The notes under the pieces were generated by a model. That model did not search any database, was not told where the DNA came from, and saw nothing but the letters and a program-made list of their open reading frames with translations. From Drosophila pseudoobscura (Eukaryota; Arthropoda; Insecta; Diptera; Drosophilidae), in the NCBI RefSeq assembly GCF_009870125.1, contig NC_046680.1, forward strand, positions 20,231,501-20,295,500: DNA of 64,000 nt, read 5' to 3'. Every line of letters begins with the position of its first letter. Position 1 is the first letter of the stretch. A program made the translations under genes and the position numbers. Below, in pieces: positions 33,129 through 48,100 of this stretch.

Positions 33129-36100
33129 ACAACAGCAGCAGCAGCATCCCGGGGACATTGTGAGTGCCGCAGGCGTGGGGAGTGCAGGCTCCATTGTCTC
33201 GACGGCGGTGCAACAGCAGCAACAGCAACAGCAACAACAGCAGCAGCAGCTGATCACCATCAAAAGAGAGCCGGAGGATCTGCGCAAGGATCCGAAGAAC
33301 GGTAACATTGCCGGAGCGGCGGCAGCGAACGGCGGCGCGGGTTCGGTCATAACGCAAAAGGTAAGACATATCCTTCGAATTAAGATGTGTTATTTGTTTG
33401 TTTGTTCAGGGAACAGTTAAAGGACACGCACGCAAATCTCGAAACAGAACATAGATAGTATACCATTCCATATGCCACACCCGCTCCCATTCACAATTAG
33501 CCATCCAATTCATCCCATCCCAACCCATCCACAGAGGCGCATCCACATCAATTAGCCCACCACCGCCGCCGCCTTGTTGTGGCTTCGGTTGTAGTTGTAG
33601 TTGTAGTTGTAGTTGTAGTTGCTTGCTGCCTGTCTAACAGACTTGCAATTGGTCTGTCAATTGCTGGTGTGAGTGAGTGTGAGTGAGAGCAATGAGTGTT
33701 AGTGGTTGCAGCCAATACGAATCGTTGTCGTTCGGTTCTATTGAAAGCAATGAGACAGCAGCAGCAGCAGCAACAACAACAAGAAAAACAACTACACAGA
33801 TCTCGGGCAAAGCAATGCTTGCATTGAAACTGTTATACACGCTTCTTGTTATACGATCGCGACGTTTCAAGTCTCTCTCACTCTGTGTTTACGTGTGTGT
33901 GTGTGTGTGTGTGTGCGTATGTGATTTGTATAGTCTTCTCGTTTGCACTCACACTGATTGGCCATAGCAGTGGCTCGCTCATGTTCGAAGCGTTTCCTTT
34001 CGCATGTTCGAGTTGCATGTTGTGTGTTCGAACGGTTTATCAGTGCAAAGGAGCAGAGCAGAGTGGACAGCAGAAGTAGTAAACCGTAATTAAATGTCTT
34101 GCAATAGCCACAGCAAAAGCAACAGCAACAGCAACGACAACGACAACAATTCTGCACTGTGGGAAATTGCAGTAGCAAAACTCAGGGCGACAATCGCTGG
34201 GGGATAAGTGTACACTTCCGGTGGCTGGGGCTCCGGCTCCGGCATCGGGGCTCCCTGTACCACTACCCCTTCGACTATCTTTCTTGTTTGCGCTCTTCCT
34301 GCGATCGGATTTGGATCAATGAATGGTGCAAGTGCAGCAACAACTTCTTCGACTGCTTATTGCTTGCAACGCCCTGTCCGGCCACCCGTCCCCACTCCAC
34401 CCCTCTCCTTTTACATGTCAGAATATTGCGACAGCTACAGATTCCAACCATTTTGAACTGATATCAGCTTTGTGCCCAAGTGTGAGTGAGTAGGCACGAT
34501 CGCTGGTCCAACTGGCCGACGCAACCAGGCGCTCGAGTGTGCGTGTGTGTGTGAGTGTGTGCTGTCAGCAGAGCCCGACGTCGACGCTGTCATACCTGGT
34601 CTTACCTGGCCCCTCAGCCTCAGCCTCAACCACACGGCGTCATTCATTCGTATCACGCTGTCGGAGTAGGATCGTTTTCGATTCGTCTGATTTTTGAGCA
34701 GCACCGCTCGCGTATGTTTCGTCCGCGCAAGACCGTGCAATCGCACAAACGTAATCCGTGATCGTGTATCGGTATCTATCACCCTGTGATTGCAACAGTG
34801 GATCGCAGCGGATCAGTACGCTACGATATTGTTCTCGACTGTAAGTGCGAATCGATCGAGTGAGCCGCAGTGAGCATTGTGCATTTGTGTGAGTTCTGTG
34901 ACCGAATTGGATATGCTTCCATTTGCATATTGTGTGATACATGATACATGTGATACACATATAGTTATTGTAGTTATGAGTGCCGCTTGATTGGAATGTG
35001 TGGGCTGCCGCTGCTGCTGCCCCGGCTGCAGTCGAGAGTAATGCCATACCATACCATACCATACCCTATCGTATCGAATGGGATCGTATCCCCCAATCCA
35101 CCTGCAATCCAAAACGTGCGCCACAAACAACAAAACAACAATCAATGAATCAAACAAACAGCAACAACAAATTGAACGAACGCACACGCGCAGAGCAACA
35201 GGGGCAACAACAGCAACAACCACAGCGTCATACCTGTGTGTGGGCGTGCAGTGCCACCAGCTGGAGCTCACTCGCAACGCGTTGCCTTTCAACACCCACA
35301 CAGCGAACAAGTTCGTAGCCAAAGTCTTTTGTTTGGCGCGCAATTGCGGCCCGCCAAAGCGAGAGAAAGAGTGGGATAGCGATGGAGATGGAGATGGAGA
35401 CGGAGAACAAGAACGAACAGTGGTTTTAGTTGGACTTTTATCGCCTCGATTCAATGATTTTCGGTTGGGGCGGGAGTGTGTGAGTGTGCCCATGTGTGTG
35501 TGTGTGGTTCAGAAAATTCATTGAGCAGAATCTTAATTGCTCTCTTCAGGTGTTACCCCCACACCCCCCTCCGTAATCATCGGCTCACAGTGGGGAATAC
35601 GAACTCGAAATGCGAAAATAAATATTAAATTGCGGTGCAATCTAATTTATCGTACACTTTTCGCATTGACAGTTAATTATTCTTAATATTTGTCTTATTA
35701 ATTTACATACACACATGCACACACACAATTGCATAGTTTAAAGTCTAAGGTTTCGCTCGATCTTAATTTATGGCACAGAATCGGAGGGAAAAAAAATTGA
35801 TTTTATTTTTTATTTTTGCTCTTGGCAATTTATTGCCCTCCATACGTTCGACCGACCGTCTGTGCACCGGAAAGTGTAATCATTAGACCCGCAAACAGAG
35901 ACAAATTGAGATCTTTGATTAACAAAGCTCTCTCCTTCTCTCTTTCTCTCTCCTTGGGGATATCTCCCTGCCAAATACGAACCAATTTGCCTTTCTAATT
36001 GCTCGGCTATCTATCGTCTGACTTATCAGTGATTCACTGTAGTCATTTCTCTCTCTCTGTGCAAATGGAAATTAGTTTTATTTACTAAATATCTTGAACT

Positions 36101-39100
36101 AAAATCGTCTCTTTAATATGGAATTCTGACCAGAAGATCATGCTGAATCACACTTGAAATAGAATCGAATCAAATATTTCAGTTCTTTATTTAATTTCTG
36201 CCCCTACCAAATGGAACTCAGCTTCGATTTCCTGGAAGCATTTATTAATGGAAATATAGGTACAAAACCGCCCAGAAATTTGAATAACAAATCCATTAAT
36301 GTGGAATGATTGAAAGATATAGCAATACTCGCAAATGAACAATAATCTAACTAATGGAAATACGACTTATGAGTAGAAGTAGTGTTAAAATTCTGAAGAT
36401 TCTAAAAGCAAATATCATTGCTCTATGGATTGGTAACCTCAAAAGTTTGAATACCATCCGACATTCTTCGAAATGTATTTAAAAATCAGAGCACTTGATC
36501 TCACATTTCTTGAGGGCCTTTAGTCATGGGTTTTTCTTTGCTAGAACCTCAATTACAATATCAACGAACAGAACAATTTAAGTATTCAACTTTATACAAA
36601 ACAATCTTTTTTTTGTATATCCATTTTTGTTTTTCTCTGTTTCTTGTTGTTGTTGTTTTTCGTTCGGGTTTATTTCCGAGAATTAACGATATTCATAAAA
36701 CGCTGGACTGTAGGAAGAAGAGGAGGAAAAAAAGTTTCACTTTTTATCATTCCAAAAGGCATTAAAATAGTTAATTGGCTTTATTTAAATATTTTGTTAT
36801 TTTTTTTTTGTTTTTCCTTTGTTTCGTGTGTGTGGTTTTGTACACCATTTTGTTGCTGCTTTTTATTTCTTCCTCATGCATAAATATGTGCCAGAACCAC
36901 CGCTTGACGTTTGTCGCCGCTGCTTAGCATAATTCTAAAGGCCTCATAACCGATAGCTACAATATTTAGTCGTATATAGGTAGAAGACAGCTACTCGTAT
37001 GACCTCCCCCCCTGTGTCCCATGTCCCATCTCCACACCCATACCCATAACCATACCCAGATACAGATACAGAGAAGATACAGATACACCACAAAGAAGAG
37101 CAGAGCCAAAAGCAATGAAAATGAAATCTTTGTCTGCTGCTGGTGTATCGATCCAATCCGATCCATTCCGATCCATTCCGATCGCTGGTCGATCGGCCGC
37201 GTCAAGGCCTTCTCTGACGTTGCACGTTAAAAGCTTAAAATGCAAATTGATTTTGATGAACAAATTTAATTAGCTCGCAGCTAGAATCTTTTACCGATGC
37301 TAAATTATACAAGAGGCTTCGAGGCGAGCTCCGAGCCGAAAAAAATAAAACACAGAGACACTGAGCCACAGAGCCACAGAGCCACAGAGCCATAGAGCCC
37401 CACCGCCACAAAAGCCAGCCTCTGTATAAATTTAAATTTGAAAGACGCACAAAAAGGCAACAAAAACTGTGGTTTCTCGAAATACCACAAATTGTTACAA
37501 AGGTTCTTTGCCCAAAGTCCCCCCCAATTCACATGTGTCCAATATGTGGCCGAAAAGTGTAACTGAAATTGGACCAACAAAAAGAGACCAGGCCTATGAC
37601 TTGGGCCCGGGCCTTAGGCTCAAGCAACCGGTTTGATCAAAGGCCAAGAAATGAGGGGGGTTTCACTTTCTTTAGACCAAATGACAATCATCAGGCAGCT
37701 GCTAATTTTGATTTGAGACCCAGCCCCAGTCTAAGCCCAGTCTATGCCCATCTCTAACCCAACATATAATCGTATATATCAGCGGTGGATCGCTGGATCG
37801 GTGGACACCACACTTTTTGCTCTGTATTACCTCATTTGAGGCTGCGCTGCGGTTAGTCTCCAAAAACGTTTGACATTTTCGGGCGACCAATAAAAAGCAA
37901 CAACAAAAAATACAATGATAATTAACATATATGCATATATCTCTCTATATACTATATATGTATACGTCCATATATAATATATATCTGTTTATGTGTGTAT
38001 TTTGTATATAAATTTTGATTTTTTTTTCGCGCTTTTTTCGGTGTTTTTTCTTCTTTTTTTGTCTTTTAATTGGTTTCTTTCCACTCCACTCCGCTCCGCT
38101 CCGCTCGACGACAACAGCGACAAAAGACGACGGCGACGGTGTTTCATTTGTGCCTCGTATTTGCCTTTTTTTATGGCCTTTTATTATAAACTGTACTTGT
38201 TGACGTTATTTTCAATAAGCTGTTTACGCGGCTGCTGCATGAATCACGGCCCAAAGAAAAGTCAAAGAACGTGCACGATATACGCACAATTTTGTCACCT
38301 CACCTCGTTTTGGGTCCAAATCGGTCTCGGAATCGGAATCGGAGTCGTAATCGGAGTTGGACTCTGTCTCCGGCTGTGACCTTGTCGGGCCCCATAGCCA
38401 TAGTCATCAATCATGAAAAATGCTTGGCCATTAGCCACAACAATACAATGCCAGAATGCTCGGAGCTAGCTCTCGACTGGGAATCGATCCATCAGCAGCA
38501 CTAGCACTAGCACCGACACCAACACCAACACCACCCCACCACCCAATCAAGCATTTTAGTGTTAAGAATTCTCCCTACCAAAAAGAAACCAACAACCAAA
38601 CGCACATTTCCCTCAGATCTTGCACGTGGATGCATCGCCACCAGCCGACGAAGCTGAGATTAGCGAGATTAGCCACAGACCCAGCAGCACAACCTGCACA
38701 ACCACAACCAGAACCCGAACCAGAACCACCAGCTGCAGCAGTAGTAGTCCTGCTACCGAACTAGAGATGTATGCTACCACGGGCGGCACACAGATTTACC
38801 TACAGGTGAGTGACAGAGGAGTGAGAGGTGGTGCCGCATCCAGAACCCCAACCAACACTCCAAACCACCTGCAGACCTCACATCCCAGCACGGCCAGCGG
38901 CGCGGGAGGAGGCGGCGGCGGCGGCGGCGGGGGTGGATCTGGAGGAGCCGGATCCCTGCAGGCACAGAGCCCCAGTCCGGGGCCGTACATAACCGCCAAC
39001 GACTATGGGATGTACACGGCCAGCCGACTGCCGCCCGGCCCCCCGCCCACCACCGCCACCACCTTCATAGCGGAGCCCTACTACCGCGAGTACTTCGCGC

Positions 39101-42100
39101 CGGACGGACAGGGCGGCTACGTGCCCGCCTCCACGCGCACCATCTACGGAGACGTGGACGTTTCGGTGTCTCAGCCGGGCGGAGTGGTCACCTACGAGGG
39201 CCGCTTCACCGGCAACGCCCCCCCGCCCACCACAACCACGCTGCTAACGAGCAGCGTCAGCGTGCACCACCAGCAGCAGCAGCAGCAACAGCAACAGCCC
39301 CAACACCAGCAGCACCTCCACCAACAGCAGCCACAGCAGCAGCAGCAACACCATCACCCGCAGGACGGCAAGGGCGGCGGCGGGACGCCACTCTATGCCA
39401 AGGCCATCACGGCGGCGGGACTCACCGTGGATCTGCCCAGTCCCGACTCGGGCATCGGCACGGACGCCATTACGCCGCGGGATCAGACCAACATACAGCA
39501 GGTACATCCCCCAGAATGTCCATCCCCCCAGAACAAACCCAACAGAACTTGGGGGACCCAAAGAGTAGACAATGAGGTTTCACTAATGCGTGGCGTGTCC
39601 ATTACTTAACTGTTATTTAGCAACTGTAACTTAAACATAAACAATAGCTTAGCATATAGTACCTACATATAATATGGCTATGATAATGATTTACTAATCC
39701 TGCACCATCTTCCAGTCCTTCGATTACACGGAACTGTGCCAGCCGGGCACCCTCATCGATGCCAATGGCAGCATACCCGTGTCCGTGAACAGCATCCAGC
39801 AGCGGACAGTGGTCCATGGCAGCCAGAACAGTCCCACCACCTCCCTGGTGGACACGAGCACAAACGGTTCGACGCGTTCGCGGCCCTGGCACGACTTTGG
39901 CCGCCAGAACGATGCCGATAAAATACAAATACCAAAAATGTAAGTTTTTCCAAGACTATTCCTATAAATAGGATTTAGCATCTATCGTAGGGATTCGAAA
40001 CACCGAGTAACACGTTTTCTTAAAGACAATTTCGATCACAGTTAAACCAGTCTTAAGTCTGAGAGATACCTTCCAATCAATTGCCGAACATCTTTAGGGG
40101 CTGTAGATTTACTGGACCTTTGAAATATTTTCAAATTAATTTCAATCTACCGAAAATTTGATTGCAGGCAGCTTAACCCTTATTTCTATTCCTGAATCAT
40201 CCTAACCACCTCGATCTGCTTTTCTTGCCTCCCCTTTTGTATAGATTCACAAATGTTGGCTTCCGATATCACCTGGAGAGCCCCATCAGCTCGTCGCAGA
40301 GGCGCGAGGACGATCGCATCACCTACATCAACAAGGGCCAGTTCTACGGGATCACGCTGGAGTATGTGCACGATGCGGATAAGCCCATCAAGAACACGAC
40401 GGTTAAGGTAGGTGCCACGCACATTTCTACATCTGTACGAGTGTTCTGTGCTCGCATGAGGAGGGGGCTGGAGGCTTGAGCCCGAGGCTTGTGTTTGGAG
40501 CTTTGTCAATCAGGAGTCCGTGCTGCTGGTTTTCTATTCATTGCCGGCTTTGTTTATGCCATCAACACCACAGAAACAAGGAACAAGAAACAAGAACGGA
40601 AACAGAACAGGACCACTGCAAGATTTCTCCAGCCCAACCCCATTTGGGCCTTAGGGTAGGCTATTTGTCAGGGAATCTGTGCCTCGTCTGTGTGTCTGGA
40701 TCTTGGTCGACGTCTCCGTCTCCGACTCCGTCCTACCCCGAGGTGCGATCAGAGCTCTAATAGAGTTTGTCAGCTTCGCCACCCCTTTGCTCAATTACAC
40801 ACATCCTATATCCTGCTTAGGGGCACACAGTCCGATGATAAATGATACTGGGAGAGAGAGAGAGAGCGATCCAGAGCGATCCGATCCCTCTGCCTGATGA
40901 GAATTTGAATATTTCGTTCAATGCAAATTGCTGAAAGTCCTCTGCCTTTCAACAGCAATTCACTCGCATTCTGCCGCGTCAATGTTTGTTCAGGACGAGT
41001 ACGTAGAGAAGAAGCCTGAGAAGTAGTAGAACAAGGAGTAGGAGCAGAACCAGGACAATACCCATCAACATCATCAATCAGATAAGCTTAAATGACGTCT
41101 GCGTCTGCGTCCTCGAGCCGCACTGAAATGCAAATGCAAATTGTAAACTGAACCGTTGAGAGCCCAAAGAATGACATCTCAAAGTTACAGTTGAGGAAAG
41201 TGGTAAATGGGTTGAGGAAATGCCGGCAGATTCGGAAGTGGATGCGGATGCGGATGGGGAAGTGGCAATGGTAGTGGCAGTGGCAGCGGAGGTTAAGTAA
41301 ACAACAATTGAATTCGAAGGAATCTGAATCTGAATCCGAATCTGAATCCGTAGCCAAAGCCTTTGCCATTTGCATACGCATAGAAGGAAACTTGCAACAA
41401 AAAACTTTGTAGAAACGAAACGAAACCAAATGAAACGAAAAGATCTCCTGAGATATGTACTCCTGAGCTTCACCTCTCTCTTGCCTCTGCCTCTGCCTCA
41501 GATCGGATCTCAGATCTCCTTCTCCTTCTCTCTCGTATTACCATAAAAGTGCCATATTTTGCAAGGCTCGACAAAAAAGTGTCAAAATTAATTTACGAGT
41601 TTATTTGTTTAGAGCACCGCGCCCTTTTCCCCGAGAAAGAAAACTTTCAAACCTAAACGAAAATGAAAACCTAAATGAACCGAACAGAATAAAAAATACA
41701 TATAACCGTATGGACATTTGCATATAACCCAACGTCTTGCTGTCTGATGTCCATTTTTCTAACGGGGAAAAAAGAGCACGAAATCCAAAGAAAAAGCGAG
41801 TATAATTTACGAGCTGATTAGCCCATGAATATGTAAAAACGTAAAAGACATCCCGGGGACCCGAAGAAAACACACAAAAATATTTATGCTGTAATCAGTT
41901 TTCAGTGCCGTGCACCCCATACCTCCTTCTCCTTCTCCTTCCCGTAGACAAGGACGATGATCCGATACGATCCTCAAAGGGGTTGCTCGCCATTCCGGCT
42001 ATTGTCTCCCTGATTTTTGGGTACTGTTTCAGTATCTCTGCGCTTCCTCCCTCCCAGAGGGAGGAAGAAGCAACTAATTATTCAAAATCTAAAAAATAAA

Positions 42101-45100
42101 AACACATAAATGATAGAGAGAAAATGCAAATGCTGGGAAAACAACGTTGGAACAGCGGAGCAGCGAAGCAGCCAGCCAAAAAGATGATACAAAATGTGTT
42201 GGACATTTTTCTGCTAAATCGAATTCGTCCTTTTGTGCGCCGGGGTCTAATCCTTTTGACTTTTGAGGCGTAGGGTGCGATCCGACGAGTTGTGAGTGGA
42301 GTGTCACAACGTATATATGTCAGTGAGAAACACTGAGAGAGAGCAGGCAGAGAACCCAAGCAGAAACGGTGCCCACCTATGGGATAGTATAAACGGATTA
42401 CAGATGAGTCCTGCGTACAGACATGGCGTATCCTTGGAGATAGAGATCAATCTTTTGGCTGCTTGTTTTTCGGATAAAGAGAAACGGTTGTATTTGAAAA
42501 AGAGATATTTTTCGAATATGATTTGTACGTAGAGAATGAGAGATAGAGAGTTTGTTTGTCTTTGCTTTAATCCTTGGGAATCCTCTTAACTAACTTTAGT
42601 TCAAACCAATTCATTCCGGGACTAAAGAACTATTAAAAAAAGTCTATCATTGTTCAATCTTAGCTGATATTTTACTTTGGTTAATTAAAATTTGTGTTCC
42701 TTAATTGTGTCGTTATATTTTCAGAGTGTGATCATGCTCATGTTCCGCGAGGAGAAGAGCCCCGAAGATGAGATCAAGGCCTGGCAATTCTGGCACAGTC
42801 GCCAGCATTCCGTAAAGCAAAGAATCTTGGATGCAGGTGCGTAAAACCAACCAAACGAATAACCAACTGAAGCCCCATCCCCAATCCAAGTCCCAATCCC
42901 AGCCCCAACTGCAAGCCCCATTCCCAACCGAAAGCCAATGCGAAGTCCAGCAGCGTTCCGTGGCAGAGTGTCCATTTGTATTGTCTAGTATTTCTAGCAG
43001 TAAATTGTTGCTTTTTATTGAAAGGCCCGCACCGTTCCAGGAGAGTTATGACATTGATAAACGCGCATTCAGCTGCGACTGCCACTGCAACTGCGGCTGG
43101 GGCTGGGGCTGGGGCTGGGGCACCACTCCGCTCCGTTTGTTTGATTGCAGATAATCTTGGTTGCAGCAACAGCGGCATCCGTGGCAGATGCTTCTGCTGC
43201 CGCTGCTGCCACGCAGTGCCTTGGCCATCAAACATAACTCATTAGGCACTTGTCACTGGACGGCAGCGCAGAAATTTCCTTAATTGTTAATACAAACATA
43301 TTTTCCAGAGCCTCCTCTGTGTGTGCCCCATCTTGCCGCATTTCTGATTCCTCATCTGCTTCATCTGTTTCTCTGTTTTTGCTTCTTCTTTTTGTCCCCT
43401 ACTAACCATCTTCTTGTTTTGCTCCTCTTTTGCAGATACGAAGAATTCGGTTGGCCTGGTTGGCTGCATCGAGGAAGTGTCGCACAATGCCATCGCCGTT
43501 TACTGGAATCCGCTGGAGAGCTCCGCCAAGGTAAGTTCTCCTCTCAGATCTCAGCAGATCCACAGATCTCGATTCTATGCCAATCCTCGTTATGGATGTG
43601 CTCCCCTTTGTACACTGTACCCTGTACCCTGTGTGCAGGCACAAGGGTATGTAGGACATTCATAGAGACAATGTAGATGTATCTTGCCCTGCTTGTGTAT
43701 ACACTCACTGTTCTGCCAGGGGTGCTCTATGAACAGGGTATTCCGCAGTCCACACTCTATAAATTCGAGTTGTTTACTTCTATCTGTGTGTGTGTTTTTC
43801 CCGTACTTCCATTTTGTTTACTCCGAGCGCCGCCTCAATTAAAAAAAAAAGAAAAAAGCAACAAAAATACATAGCGCGACACTTTCGTGTGGCAAACAGA
43901 GATAGCAGATGCCCGCAAGTCCTCTCTCACTCTCTCTAAACGCGTGTGTGTGTATCTGTGTGCCAGACGGAGTATCTGTGTGCTAAGAATTAATTTCTGA
44001 TTTATTTTCAATTGCAAGCAAAACGCAAATTATTCAGCAAGCGTCACAGTCCCCGTCCCCGTCCCCGTCACCGTCTCCGTCGCCATTGCCCAGAATATCG
44101 CCATCCCTTTCCGCCGCCCAGTTCGCTCGCTGTCCGCTTGTACTTTTTTCAAAAAGAATAATTTATGCATTTATTTATTTATGACACTTAGTTTTAATCA
44201 CTTACTCGGCAATCTCAGGCAAATGCTTGGAACTAAGTCGCCGTGTCCGAGTCTGGGTCCGAGTCTAAGTCGGAGGCTGAAGCAGTATCCCCAGCCTAGT
44301 CTCCGGCTCTGACTATTGCAGCAGTAGCTAACTGGAACTGCGAGTGTATCTGTATCTGTATTTGTTAGTGCGACTGCGACTTCGACTTCGACGGGGCTCC
44401 CACCGCGTTTTAATTTAGCAATTATCAAGCATTTTAATCGTTTGGAAATATTTGCAATTCTATTGCGACAAGCGCCAGTCGGAAAGCAGAAACTAACTAA
44501 GAAAACAACCAGTAGTAACAGTAGCAGTATTAGCCCTCTCATTGCGTATACGCCTAGGCCTCCTTCCTTTTCCTGTCTGCGGCTACCGCCGTCCGCCCAC
44601 CTGTCCGTTTAGCCGCCGGCTCGGGTTGAATGCCAAAAGAGGGGCTCAATTTCCCCGAAACGGGGGGGGGGGAAAACAAATGCCAAAACTGAATTGATTT
44701 CCACTCAAGTTCAGTGACTCCTGTCCAGGCTGCCAAATTGGTCAGCAGTTATTAACCGACTTTGGAGAGGGAGCCAAGAGATGGGGACTGGAGCTGGCCA
44801 TAAGTGCATGTCGCCTATCGCCTGTCGCTCCCCACACACGGGCACACACGGCTATCCCCTCCCACTTGCCCTCCCATGGCCATCATTTGATAGAGCTTTT
44901 TATTTACAAATTGTTTACGCGCTGAGATGTTAATCCCAAAGACATCGCAATGGCAGTCAGAGTCACAGAGACAGAGACAGAGCGGGAGAGAGAGAGTCTC
45001 GCCTCGTCTCGTTTCGTCTTCGCATAATGTCGATTTCGTTTTATGCCGTTAGCTGCTGCAGCTCGCCAGCTGCATTCGTGTGCGTTTCGTTTTGTTTCGT

Positions 45101-48100
45101 TTCGTCCCGTCTCGTCTCGTCTCTCTGTCTGCGTTTGCGTCTCTGTTGGCAATGCCTTTCCCAGCGGCAAAACTTTCGTACGCACCGACACGCAGGTGCT
45201 TCGTTTGCTCCCCTCCCCTCCCCCCCCCCACACGCCGCTGCTGCTGCTGCTGCTGCACTCTGCTCTCTGCTGCTCTGTGCTCTGCGCTCTCCACTGTCAT
45301 GCGTCTCCTCGTATATGGTACGCGCCCGCTAATTATTCACATTAAATACTGCTCGTCCACATCTTCGTCGTGGTCTCGTCGTGGACGTCGTCGTAGCCGT
45401 GGAGGCTGCAACTCTGCGACTGCTGCACTTTTACCATTAAGATTGTTTCCTTTGGTATTTTTGCGTTGATGGATTTTCTTTTTTTTTTTTTTTACGCGTG
45501 CACATTGTCCGACTGTCTCTCCGTCCGTGTGTCTGTCTCCGTCTCTCGTTGTCTCACTCCGTCTTTGGGTCTGTCTGTCTGCTCCGTCCGCGGCTCATCT
45601 GGAGTCGAACTCAAACTCAAACTCGGACTTGGACTCGAACTCTCCGACTTGGACTGGCATGCTTAAAATGCCTTCAGAGACACACACACACAGACACACA
45701 CAGACATGCACACCGATACGCACTGAATCGAAGTCAAACTAAAAATGAATTGGATGCGATGCGATACAAAGTCTCGACTTGGCCCGGCTCTGCCTCGTTA
45801 CTTGGCTCTGAGGGGCCTCTGGTCCGCGCCATCGATGGAATGGTGCCTGATGATGGTCCTCTGAGTATTGCCTTGTTATTGTCTTTTCTCCCCCCCCACC
45901 CTCTTTCTGCGTATTCGAGAGTATGCGTATGCGTATGGGTGTGTTTGTGTTTGTGTGGATTGGAATGTTTTAAACTGTCGTGGGCATAAAGAGGACATCG
46001 ACTTAATAGAGAGAAAACAATTGCCTTCTAATAGCGGACGAAGCATTTTTAGCTGTTTTTGTTTCAGCGTCTTTTTTTTTTGTCATCCGATAATTTCTTT
46101 TTATGTTCATAATTGTTTACATTTGTATATTTTATGGCATTTTTCTCTCTCTTTAAAAACAGATCAACATTGCGGTGCAATGCCTGAGCACGGATTTCAG
46201 CAGTCAAAAAGGAGTCAAGGTGAGTAAAACTCTTCAACAAAACGAAAACCAAAAAAACAAAGGGGTGATAGGTGAAGACTCTTAAAAGGCTTCATTTTTT
46301 GTGAATTTGTTGGTCCTCTGTATAGTTTCGTACAAAGTGAAAGCTCGTTTTTTTTTGGGGGGCTAGTTTGACCCTTTGGTGTTTCAGTATATACCACCCC
46401 AGCCTCAATTAAATACTCAACGATATATATGGTAATCATAAATCGATACAGCAATTATCGATTAATTAGCTACTGATGCGATCTGCACGTCCGTCGCATC
46501 TTTTGTGTAAATGAAATTCAGTTCGAGCCGAGTCGAGAATGTTGGCCAGCGATGGGTTAAGTAATAACCAATTTAATGCCAACTTGTTAATGGAGAATCA
46601 ATGCGGCCAGAGAAGCAGAGCAGGCCAGCAAAAGAAGATCAGCATTCAGCTCAGATGCGTTGCCCCTGTCTCCAGCTCCATCTCCAGCTCCATCTCCAGC
46701 TCCATCTCCGTCACCGTCTTCGTTTCTGCTCCTCCAGCAGACGAACGGCTACGTAGGAAGAGGATTTCTCTTTGGCTTCGTGTCCCCTCCTCCTTCGTAG
46801 AGGGGGCATGGGCATGGGCACGGGCACGGGCATCCTCCTGGCTTCTCTGGTTGTAATGCGTACATTAAGTCTGATATTTCATTGACAGAAACACAGGCCA
46901 AGGCAGGAGAAGAAGGAGACTGGAACGGAGTCTCGTTGCTTTTCATTAAAAAAAAAATAAAGAGCGCTGGAAGAAGGTAGAGCAGCGCTGGCAGTCGCAG
47001 CCCCAGTCGTAGCCTCCATGTGTATTTGTGTAGGCAATAGCCAAATCAAATTATGCACTTGCCACAATATGTTGCACACACATGCAACGGATGTTGGCAG
47101 TTTAACATCACTGGACCACGCCCCAACTGCTCCGGCAACGCCCCAAAGCCCAAATGACAACGGCTAATTGCAGCTGTTGCAAGGTTGCTGCTGCTCCAGT
47201 CTGCTACCCGCAGTCTCCTGCTTGCCCCTGCCCCCTGCCCCACCTAGCTATTGCAATTTGAATGTGTGTGATATTAATACGAATCCCTGTTTATGTTTCT
47301 CTTCTTCTCTCTCTCCCTCTCTCGGTTCCAGGGCCTGCCGCTGCACGTACAAATCGACACATTCGAGGACCCCAGAGATGCGGCCGTCTTCCACCGGGGC
47401 TACTGTCAGATAAAGGTCTTCTGCGATAAGGTAAGTGATTTTATTTCGCAACAGAGTCTCTCTCCCAATCCCTGCCATTCGTAGCCCCCCACTGTCCCAC
47501 TGCCCCCCTGCTCACATAATTACGCATACAGAAGCAGTGGCTGTGACTGTGCCTCTGCCTCTGCCACGTGCAACAGGTTGATGAGCTAACTAAAAGCTGC
47601 CTACGTGCTGGTTCAGTGTGTGCGTGTGTGTATCTGTGCCTGCCACTTGCTGCTGATGCCGCTGCTTCTGCTTCTGCTTCTACTGCCGCATCCGACTTTT
47701 ATCGAATTGGGGGCACCAACGATGCTGACATAGCTTGGGGCTCGGTCTCGGTCTCGGATCGGACACTCCTGTCCGTCAGTCAGCGAAGCCTTTAGTGGAA
47801 AGCGTAACGCGTACAAAAGTAAATGGCCCAACACACACACACACACACACACATACTGACGCTTGAGTGCGGCATCCTTTCCCTGCCACATCCACATCCA
47901 TGCCCTTGTTTCGCTGCCACTGCCACTGCCACAGTCGCTGCCGCTGCTGCTGCTGCTGCTGTTACCTTTACCTTATGCGAACCCTTCACTTTTTCGCTTG
48001 ATGGGGTTTATTAATAAATCATTTCGTGGATTTCCAATTTAATTTTCTCATATCATTACACTTCTCCGTGGTCGCTCTCCCCATCCTCCATTCATCCTCT

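Larger units (their letters stand above)
33361..38616 (+). other. grh: Grainyhead intron
   Basis: 5.3 kb. Holds (GTAGTT)n at 33588-33622, (GT)n near 33896, CATAC units near 35047-35067, a CAGAGCCA array at 37362-37398, and a GRH consensus site at 37626. Open frames found are repeat-derived. No conserved gene recognised. Confidence 0.6.

Noticed and set aside
32874..33350. Minus-strand cysteine-rich frame over the grainyhead polyglutamine exon
   Set aside because: Polycysteine is the reverse-frame translation of the CAG repeats.
44198..44542. Minus-strand frame starting with a signal-peptide-like [14 protein letters not shown]
   Set aside because: The hydrophobic run comes from CAG/TAG-type repeats in an intron; the rest has no domain and no splice or polyadenylation context.
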